Below are positions 25,796-31,802 of a DNA stretch of 35,530 nucleotides, piece by piece. Below the pieces are notes generated by a model. That model saw nothing but the letters and a program-made list of their open reading frames with translations. It did no database searches and had not been told where the DNA came from. Source of the stretch: CAG-791 sp963591995 (GTDB lineage Bacteria > Bacillota > Clostridia > Lachnospirales > Lachnospiraceae); the NCBI GenBank assembly GCA_963591995.1, contig CAVAUJ010000021.1, positions 1 through 35,530 of the forward strand, given 5' to 3'. Every line of letters starts with the position of its first letter. Position 1 is the first letter of the stretch. A program made the translations under genes and the position numbers.

Positions 25796-27249
25796 TTATT
25801 CTCGCTCATATAAAGAAAATCTAAACCGANNNNNNNNNNNNNNNNNNNNNNNNNNNNNNNNNNNNNNNNNNNNNNNNNNNNNNNNNNNNNNNNNNNNNNN
25901 NNNNNNNNNNNNNNNNNNNNNNNNNNNNNNNNNNNNNNNNNNNNNNNNNNNNNNNNNNNNNNNNNNNNNNNNNNNNNNNNNNNNNNNNNNNNNNNNNNNN
26001 NNNNNNNNNNNNNNNNNNNNNNNNNNNNNNNNNNNNNNNNNNNNNNNNNNNNNNNNNNNNNNNNNNNNNNNNNNNNNNNNNNNNNNNNNNNNNNNNNNNN
26101 NNNNNNNNNNNNNNNNNNNNNNNNNNNNNNNNNNNNNNNNNNNNNNNNNNNNNNNNNNNNNNNNNNNNNNNNNNNNNNNNNNNNNNNNNNNNNNNNNNNN
26201 NNNNNNNNNNNNNNNNNNNNNNNNNNNNNNNNNNNNNNNNNNNNNNNNNNNNNNNNNNNNNNNNNNNNNNNNNNNNNNNNNNNNNNNNNNNNNNNNNNNN
26301 NNNNNNNNNNNNNNNNNNNNNNNNNNNNNNNNNNNNNNNNNNNNNNNNNNNNNNNNNNNNNNNNNNNNNNNNNNNNNNNNNNNNNNNNNNNNNNNNNNNN
26401 NNNNNNNNNNNNNNNNNNNNNNNNNNNNNNNNNNNNNNNNNNNNNNNNNNNNNNNNNNNNNNNNNNNNNNNNNNNNNNNNNNNNNNNNNNNNNNNNNNNN
26501 NNNNNNNNNNNNNNNNNNNNNNNNNNNNNNNNNNNNNNNNNNNNNNNNNNNNNNNNNNNNNNNNNNNNNNNNNNNNNNNNNNNNNNNNNNNNNNNNNNNN
26601 NNNNNNNNNNNNNNNNNNNNNNNNNNNNNNNNNNNNNNNNNNNNNNNNNNNNNNNNNNNNNNNNNNNNNNNNNNNNNNNNNNNNNNNNNNNNNNNNNNNN
26701 NNNNNNNNNNNNNNNNNNNNNNNNNNNNNNNNNNNNNNNNNNNNNNNNNNNNNNNNNNNNNNNNGCAATCTCCCACACCATCCGGACCGTCATCGCCTTG
26801 GCCGCGACATCCAGACGTCCTCTTTGCTGGTACCTGCCGTACCAGACATCCTCGATGGCATCCGGCAGCCGCAGCAGCATCATCCACAGCATGATCCCGC
26901 ACTTGCGGTCGGAATAGCCGTTGGCCGCCGCCGTCGCACCGATGCAGACAGCCCCGATGACCAGCATGCCGATGCAGGAGAACACTCTGGAAATGACATA
27001 TTGGCGAAAGGAGAACTCCTCATGCCGGTCCGATGCCTGATAATGCCGCATGCCGTATTTTGCAACGGTCAGGAACATATTGGAGTAGGCAAAGGCGATC
27101 GTGAACATCCCTGCCTCCTCCGTTCCCGCCACCCGCGTCAGCACCATCAGGAAGATGACGGACTGGAAGGAATTCAGGAGACTGGCCGCCATGTTGTACA
27201 CGCCGGCCGCCCGGTCGACATTCTCGCTGTGTGTCAGAAAATCTGTCAT
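25792..27249 (-). CDS. Wzx-type flippase (MOP superfamily), copy 1, interrupted by assembly gap
   Basis: The first 160 residues are readable and show the MOP-flippase N-terminus: NMAASLLNSFQSVIFLMVLTRVAGTEEAGMFTIAFAYSNMFLTVAKYGMRHYQASD, then ISRVFSCIGMLVIGAVCIG and an LPDAIEDVWYGRYQQRGRLDVAAKAMTVR segment typical of Wzx proteins. The rest falls in a 935-base run of N (25830-26764). If the gap length is right, the frame continues to a stop at 25792 and gives about 485 residues, a normal flippase size. A stop in another frame at 25796 is equally possible if the gap size is only an estimate. ATG at 27249 is preferred to GTG at 27258. The gene is GC-rich, unlike the second flippase. Confidence 0.82.
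   Translation of the reverse strand: MTDFLTHSENVDRAAGVYNMAASLLNSFQSVIFLMVLTRVAGTEEAGMFTIAFAYSNMFLTVAKYGMRHYQASDRHEEFSFRQYVISRVFSCIGMLVIGAVCIGATAAANGYSDRKCGIMLWMMLLRLPDAIEDVWYGRYQQRGRLDVAAKAMTVRMVWEIXXXXXXXXXXXXXXXXXXXXXXXXXXXXXXXXXXXXXXXXXXXXXXXXXXXXXXXXXXXXXXXXXXXXXXXXXXXXXXXXXXXXXXXXXXXXXXXXXXXXXXXXXXXXXXXXXXXXXXXXXXXXXXXXXXXXXXXXXXXXXXXXXXXXXXXXXXXXXXXXXXXXXXXXXXXXXXXXXXXXXXXXXXXXXXXXXXXXXXXXXXXXXXXXXXXXXXXXXXXXXXXXXXXXXXXXXXXXXXXXXXXXXXXXXXXXXXXXXXXXXXXXXXXXXXXXXXXXXXXXXXXXXXXXXXXXXXXXXXXXXXXXXXXXXXXXXGLDFLYMSENK
25830..26764. other. run of 935 N (assembly gap)
   Basis: Undetermined bases within the first flippase gene. Nothing can be said about the content beyond the expectation that it holds the central and C-terminal flippase coding sequence. 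Confidence 0.98.
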
Positions 27250-27308
27250 ATTATACACGCCTTGTTATCATATTTTCTCTTAGATGCAGTGTGCTTTTTA
27301 ATTCCGAC

Positions 27309-27411
27309 GACATTTTTAATAACGAATCCCGAACACCTGCAGGAAGACAAGGACCGACGGCGAATCGTTCCAGACCGATGCATTATCCAGATATGTCTGG
27401 AAGAATTTCAC
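27309..27411 (-). pseudogene. decayed, internally deleted copy of the 3' part of a DUF2142 gene
   Basis: About 100 bases match two separate parts of the 1177-residue DUF2142 gene located 0.8 kb away. Bases 27309-27347 match the end of that gene (28148-28186) with one mismatch, including the stop codon. Bases 27348-27409 match an internal part (29147-29208) with 11 mismatches. The segment between, about 960 bases in the intact gene, is missing, and the junction keeps the reading frame: FFQTYLDNASVW is joined to FLQVFGIRY and stop. The junction lies at a short gaag microhomology. No start codon or upstream part remains, so this is a relic. It borders the toxin gene on one side and the flippase gene upstream region on the other. 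Confidence 0.85.
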
Positions 27412-27423
27412 AGCTTTCTAAAA

Positions 27424-27744
27424 TTAGTGCCTCGCCTTTAATCTGTTGTGAACATCTGAAGCCCCATATAGCACATCTGTGACAGTAACCACTCCCGGCT
27501 CAATGACATAGCACACCAAAAAGTTATCTACTATCATCCTGTGCATTCCCATAGAATGCTCGGGTTCAGAATCAAATAAACCGAATCTGTCCGGGAACGT
27601 ATCAAGTGTAAGAATCGCATCAGCTATTCGATTATATTGTCCCAATGCATTCTCGGGGGCTTGCTTTACATTTGCAATGTAATCAAAAAGAGCTTCCATG
27701 TCTGATAAAGCTTCATCCGTAATATCTACAGTATATTTATTCAT
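27424..27744 (-). CDS. RelE/ParE family toxin
   Basis: The 106-residue protein begins YTVDITDEALSDMEALFDYIANV, has an internal DTFPDRFGLFD, and ends with HRMIVDNFLVCYVIEPGVVTVTDVLYGASD, the RelE/ParE-superfamily fold signature (the R..V.N.LV.Y.I strand pair followed by the final strand). RelE-type toxins cleave ribosome-bound mRNA and ParE-type ones poison gyrase; which applies here cannot be decided. Its ATG overlaps the antitoxin stop (ATGA), the standard toxin-antitoxin arrangement. It is AT-rich compared with the surrounding genes. Confidence 0.92.
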   Translation of the reverse strand: MNKYTVDITDEALSDMEALFDYIANVKQAPENALGQYNRIADAILTLDTFPDRFGLFDSEPEHSMGMHRMIVDNFLVCYVIEPGVVTVTDVLYGASDVHNRLKARH

Positions 27745-28049
27745 TCGCTATGGCTCTCCTGAAATGCAGCAAATGCCCTTGCTGCATCCTGCACACGGCC
27801 TGCCTTATAATCATCGTATCCCCTCTGAATCTTGGCATGAATCTGCGTTTCCGTCATCTTAGTAGCATCTATGCTTTCCGGCGCATTAGGTATTGTGACC
27901 GAAAAAGGAATACCTCCCACAAGAACCACCTGATTCAAAAACATATCAACCGCAGTAGACATTGGAATGCCTAATCTTCCCAAAACCTTCTCTGCATCCT
28001 GCTTTAATGTTGGATTTACTCTTAAATTAAGGGTTGCTGATTTCTCCAT
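27741..28049 (-). CDS. RelB/DinJ family antitoxin
   Basis: The 102-residue protein starts KSATLNLRVNPTLKQDAEKVLGRLGIPMSTAVDMFLNQVVLVGGIPF, the ribbon-helix-helix DNA-binding and dimerisation region of RelB/DinJ antitoxins, followed by a charged C-terminal helix that would bind and neutralise the toxin. ATG at 28049 is preceded by a near-perfect GGAGGTGA five bases upstream; the in-frame TTG at 28064 lies inside that ribosome binding site and is not the start. The gene is first in its own operon, driven by the consensus promoter just upstream, and probably autoregulates it. Confidence 0.93.
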   Translation of the reverse strand: MEKSATLNLRVNPTLKQDAEKVLGRLGIPMSTAVDMFLNQVVLVGGIPFSVTIPNAPESIDATKMTETQIHAKIQRGYDDYKAGRVQDAARAFAAFQESHSE

Positions 28050-28072
28050 AGTTGTCACCTCCAATTAAAGCG

Positions 28073-28101
28073 ATTGTAACGACGTTGTTGTTACTTGTCA
28101 A
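28073..28101 (-). promoter_or_regulatory. consensus promoter of the toxin-antitoxin operon with an internal imperfect palindrome
   Basis: On the minus strand TTGACA (28101-28096) and TACAAT (28078-28073) are separated by exactly 17 bases, giving a near-perfect sigma-A promoter. Transcription would start around 28066, only about 17 bases before the antitoxin ATG. The bases 28077-28095 form an imperfect inverted repeat (gtaac...gttac at its ends) covering the spacer, a plausible site for RelB autoregulation. Confidence 0.85.
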
Positions 28102-28147
28102 TTCTGTTATCCTAATCTAAGAACTCTTGAAAACCGAAAATGATGTA

Positions 28148-28186
28148 GACATTTTTAATAACGGATCCCGAACACCTGCAGGAAGA
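28148..28186. repeat. 39-bp direct repeat, copy at the end of the large DUF2142 gene (partner at 27309-27347)
   Basis: This segment, spanning the last codons and stop of the 1177-residue DUF2142 gene, recurs at 27309-27347 with one mismatch. The two copies are in the same orientation and bracket the toxin-antitoxin operon. Confidence 0.9.
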
Positions 28187-31100
28187 TCAGCCCCATCACG
28201 TAGTAGTGCAGGACGCCGGTCCAGAGGAGCACCCTCTTCCCCTGCGGCAGCTCCACGTTCGAGGCCGCCGCCAGAATCACCGCCCCGAGGGCGATGTAAG
28301 GAAGGAAATACCGTCCCTGCATGCCCTGAACAAAGTAATCTCCCACATGGGACATGGTGATGGTGAAGGTCAGGATCATCACCAGGGCCCCCAGTATGCA
28401 CAGAAGGACCGCGCTCACCCGGGTCCGGCTCTTCATCACCACCGCCTTGGACTGATTGGACAGAATGCTGAGGCCGAGGATCACGGTGAACAGGACCCAC
28501 ACGTGGTCGGGAACCCGCAGCTCCAGAACTCCCATCTGATCCGCGATGGCACAGGCGAACAGACCGTCCAGCTGCTGCTGCACGCAATGCACGATGAGAT
28601 GCCAGAGAACCAGAGGATTCGCAAGGAGATACCCTGCTGTGTAGATGTCTCCGGCGAACAGCCGCTTCCCCACACTCACGGATGCCGCGGCGATCATGCG
28701 AACGCCGTACATCCCCGCCAGGGCTGCCCCCACCAGACAAACGCCCAGCATCATGGCGCGTCTCGTTTTCGTGGAGCGCAGCCGCGGCACCAGCAGCGCG
28801 ATCAGCACAATCGGGAAATAGACTCCCCTCTTGTTCATGAGAAGGAAGGCGTCCGACATGATCAGGACCATCATGTCCATCACCGTGATGTTCGTTCGCT
28901 CCAGCACATGAAAGCCATAGCTGATCGCCATGAACGCCCATCCGATCGTCAATGCGTCATAGGAGCAGGAGCCGATCTGCTGCAGCAGGATCGGGAACAT
29001 GGCGACCACCATCAATGCCCGCTGTCCGTAGGGGCAGCGGCGGATTGCCTGCACGATAAGGAGCGTTGTCACCACGAGATTGGCCCATCTCGCCGCCATG
29101 ATCATCATGGTGAAATTCCCGCCCGCAAAGCGCACCAGACTGAAGCCAAGGACCGACGGCAGATAGGTCCAGACCGATGCATTGTCCAGGAATGCCTGGA
29201 AGAAATCGAGAACCCCGTAGGTCCCGGCTGCGCTGCCGGCGCCTGCATAGGCTCCCGCCCCCCACAGCTCCTTGAAGAGGCTGTGGTAGCGCCGCATCTC
29301 GATCGTGTGTCCCGCCGTGCCGCCGGAGAGCTTCTCGATGATCGGAAGATCCTGGGCCCGCACCAGCATGTGCTCCCCTCCGATGCCCTGGAACACGCCG
29401 AAGATGCGATTCGAGAGGTAATAGATGTTGCGGTAATGCGTGCCGTCGTCCGGAACACAGAACAGCGGCAGCAGGAACGTCAGCATGCCGCCGATGAGCA
29501 GCATCCAGAACAGCGCGAGCCTCCACTCCGGCACGCGGCTCCACTTCGTCAGAATGCAGAGGGCGCACAGCCCCGCGAGCGCGATTCCCATGAGGAGGAA
29601 ATAAAAGACCGGCAGCTCCTGATAGAGCCGGTAGCAGAGGATCAGGTTGAATTGTCCGCCCTCGTTGTCCTCCTCTCCCCGGATCATGAGAACAGCCTGC
29701 TCTGCCGCCGTGTCCGTCTCCTCCCCCTGCTCCGCATACAGCTGCAGCGTGTAGCGATGTCCCTCGGACGCCGCCACGGGCTCCTCCAGCGGCACATAGA
29801 CATAGATGTTGCGCAGGTCCTCTGCGGTGCCGATGTCGTCTGCGCCCGCCTGCTTCGCCAGCCTCGTCAGGTCGCCGACGCGGTGGGCCGTATCCCGGAT
29901 GGTCTCCCGCGTCTGCGCATCGATCAGGCGCACATGCAGGACGGTGTCTGCACAGTCCCGGAGCGTTTCGTCCGCCGCGTCCTTTTCCAGCAGATGAATC
30001 CCGAACCCGCTCAGCGCATCCTCCCCGGCCAGAAAGGTCTGATGCAGCGGATTCTCTTCCCCCGGCACCGCCTGGTCCTCGATCCTCTCTTCGGCATAGG
30101 TGACCGCCTCTCCCGTTACCTTCTGCGGCAGCTCCCCGATTCCGGAGGAATAGACATACTCCAGGATGACAAGGCCGAAGACAAGGACCATCGCGAGCTC
30201 CCGGAGCATACGCTTCCGGTTCCCCGGAGCGCCGCCAAGGCGCTCCCTTCCCTGCACCCAATAGGCCTGCTCGACCGGGTCGTACCAGTGCGGCAGATAC
30301 AGCGGAAGCCGTCGCACGAAGAGCAGATACCAGAAGAGCACACCGATGCCGAGCTCCGCGGCAAAGCGCACCAATGCATTCGTGTAGTCATAGTGCCCGC
30401 TCACCGCATACATGCTGGCGGAAAGTGCCTGCTGCTCGATTCTCGCTCCGCCGTAGTACAGCAGATTCTCCGCGCCCGGCCAGCTCGCGATGCCGACCTT
30501 CACGCCCTCACCGATCAGGCCAACCGACTGGAAATGCAAAGACAGCCGTGTTCCCTTCTCATAGGTGTCGTCGAAAAGGTAATAAAAGCCCTTCGACGGC
30601 TGATTTTTCAGCACGAACTCCTCCCTTTGCAGTACCTTTCCGGAATCCGTGTTCAGAAGGCTCACGACAAGGCTCTCCTCTCCCGGAATCCTGTCGCCGG
30701 TGTCCATCGGAGAGAGCTGTATGCCGACGATCCCGTCCGCCGGCAGCTCAAAGAAGCTGTCGATGGTGCGGTCATCCAGGAGCTCCAGCGTATTCTCCGC
30801 CGTTCCTCCAAGGGGGTAGGCCGTCGTGTCCATCTCCTCCGCATAGGAGAGCCGGATCAGGAAAACGATGGTGATGACGCAGGCGTAGACAAAGAGGAAT
30901 GCCTTTTTCTCCCGTTCATGCCGCACCTCCTCCGGCAGATCCAGTGCGAAATGAATGAGGTAGCACATCACCAGAAACGCAAGGAGCACGGCGGCGACCG
31001 AGAACATCAGATTTCTGGCATGGTTGCTGTATTGCGTCACGATGCCGCACACAAGGCTCGGTGCCGTCGTGTCCGCCGAGGTCTGCTCTGCGCCCGAATC

Positions 31101-31688
31101 CGCTGCAGACTCCTCATGCAGACCGGCACCGGTGCTCTCCCCCGTCCCTGCAGAGGCCCCCGCCGGCTCCAGCAGGTAGCCGTTCCGAAGGCAGCCGTCC
31201 AGCCCCTCCACCGTTCCGAGCTGAATCGCAACACTGCTCCCCACCAGACCGTGGTAGCCGACGCGGACCTCAAAGGCCTCCTCTCCCGAGACGGGAATGT
31301 CAACGGCAGCGGCAAAATCCGTAGAGCTCCCGGTCTCCAATGCGAGCACGGGAAGGATCCGCTCCATGACCGCACTGCCGTCCTCCTCCCGCAGGATCGT
31401 CACCGTCACAAAGCCGGCATTGGCTGCCACGCCGTGGCGGCCGAACGTCAGGGAGACCCCGTTGAAAGAATGAGACACCACCAGCCTCTGCTGAATGGTG
31501 TCCCCCGCGGTTAGTCGTGTGTACCCCGTCTCTTTTGCCTCATAGCTCTTGTTTTTTCCGTTGTTTAGGTCTCTTTTGCAGGCATAGAGAAGTCCTGCTG
31601 CCAGAAAGAGAAGGCTGCCGAGGATCAGAAGTCCCTTTCCGACCGCCCTTTTCATCTGCCGCCCGCCGCGGCTTTCGCTCTCTGTCAT
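28155..31688 (-). CDS. giant DUF2142 protein with three N-terminal extracytoplasmic modules (1177 aa)
   Basis: The C-terminal part (about 718-1177) is a DUF2142 membrane core: LFCVPDDGTHYRNIYYLSNRIFG at 742-764 and QGMQGRYFLPYIALGAVIL near the end. Unlike the 656- and 670-residue relatives in this window, which have one N-terminal helix plus beta domain, this protein has three such units in series: helix 17-37 with beta region about 50-215; helix 262-282 with beta region about 290-430; helix about 498-515 with beta region about 520-672. Each unit is followed by another helix. A linker rich in Gly, Ser, Thr and Ala (about 175-210) ends the first. ATG at 31688 follows AGGAGG by 11 bases. Probable outer-face glycan transferase or scaffold; the function of DUF2142 is not established. 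Confidence 0.87.
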   Translation of the reverse strand: MTESESRGGRQMKRAVGKGLLILGSLLFLAAGLLYACKRDLNNGKNKSYEAKETGYTRLTAGDTIQQRLVVSHSFNGVSLTFGRHGVAANAGFVTVTILREEDGSAVMERILPVLALETGSSTDFAAAVDIPVSGEEAFEVRVGYHGLVGSSVAIQLGTVEGLDGCLRNGYLLEPAGASAGTGESTGAGLHEESAADSGAEQTSADTTAPSLVCGIVTQYSNHARNLMFSVAAVLLAFLVMCYLIHFALDLPEEVRHEREKKAFLFVYACVITIVFLIRLSYAEEMDTTAYPLGGTAENTLELLDDRTIDSFFELPADGIVGIQLSPMDTGDRIPGEESLVVSLLNTDSGKVLQREEFVLKNQPSKGFYYLFDDTYEKGTRLSLHFQSVGLIGEGVKVGIASWPGAENLLYYGGARIEQQALSASMYAVSGHYDYTNALVRFAAELGIGVLFWYLLFVRRLPLYLPHWYDPVEQAYWVQGRERLGGAPGNRKRMLRELAMVLVFGLVILEYVYSSGIGELPQKVTGEAVTYAEERIEDQAVPGEENPLHQTFLAGEDALSGFGIHLLEKDAADETLRDCADTVLHVRLIDAQTRETIRDTAHRVGDLTRLAKQAGADDIGTAEDLRNIYVYVPLEEPVAASEGHRYTLQLYAEQGEETDTAAEQAVLMIRGEEDNEGGQFNLILCYRLYQELPVFYFLLMGIALAGLCALCILTKWSRVPEWRLALFWMLLIGGMLTFLLPLFCVPDDGTHYRNIYYLSNRIFGVFQGIGGEHMLVRAQDLPIIEKLSGGTAGHTIEMRRYHSLFKELWGAGAYAGAGSAAGTYGVLDFFQAFLDNASVWTYLPSVLGFSLVRFAGGNFTMMIMAARWANLVVTTLLIVQAIRRCPYGQRALMVVAMFPILLQQIGSCSYDALTIGWAFMAISYGFHVLERTNITVMDMMVLIMSDAFLLMNKRGVYFPIVLIALLVPRLRSTKTRRAMMLGVCLVGAALAGMYGVRMIAAASVSVGKRLFAGDIYTAGYLLANPLVLWHLIVHCVQQQLDGLFACAIADQMGVLELRVPDHVWVLFTVILGLSILSNQSKAVVMKSRTRVSAVLLCILGALVMILTFTITMSHVGDYFVQGMQGRYFLPYIALGAVILAAASNVELPQGKRVLLWTGVLHYYVMGLIFLQVFGIRY

Positions 31689-31736
31689 TTTCCGTGTTTC
31701 CTCCTGTGGATCTCTCCGCGCCTGCTGCGCGCTCTC

Positions 31737-31772
31737 ACTGCTCTTTACACTGCTCTTTACCGTGCTCTTTAC
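31737..31772. repeat. 12-bp tandem repeat, three copies
   Basis: The unit actgctctttac occurs at 31737-31748 and 31749-31760, and as cgtgctctttac at 31761-31772. It lies in the 114-base gap between the kinase/nucleotidyltransferase stop and the start of the large DUF2142 gene. No terminator-like T-run accompanies it. Confidence 0.85.
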
Positions 31773-31802
31773 AATCTCTCCGCACTTCCCGGCAGGTGCC
31801 GC

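Noticed and set aside
27250..27308. TATGAT and TATAAT boxes just before the first flippase as a promoter.
   Set aside because: No acceptable -35 element lies 16-18 bases upstream, and the TATAAT touches the start codon; probably AT-rich chance matches.
27309..28186. Insertion sequence or transposon carrying the toxin-antitoxin pair.
   Set aside because: The flanking direct repeats derive from the DUF2142 coding sequence and are much longer than a target duplication; no transposase or terminal inverted repeats are seen.
28206..31514. A plus-strand open frame of about 1100 codons, and similar long plus-strand frames at 39-2540, 3532-5358 and 5442-7646.
   Set aside because: They lie wholly antisense to well-supported minus-strand membrane-protein genes. 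Their translations are rich in His, Arg, Gln and Pro with no domains, as expected from the complement of GC-rich coding sequence with few stops.
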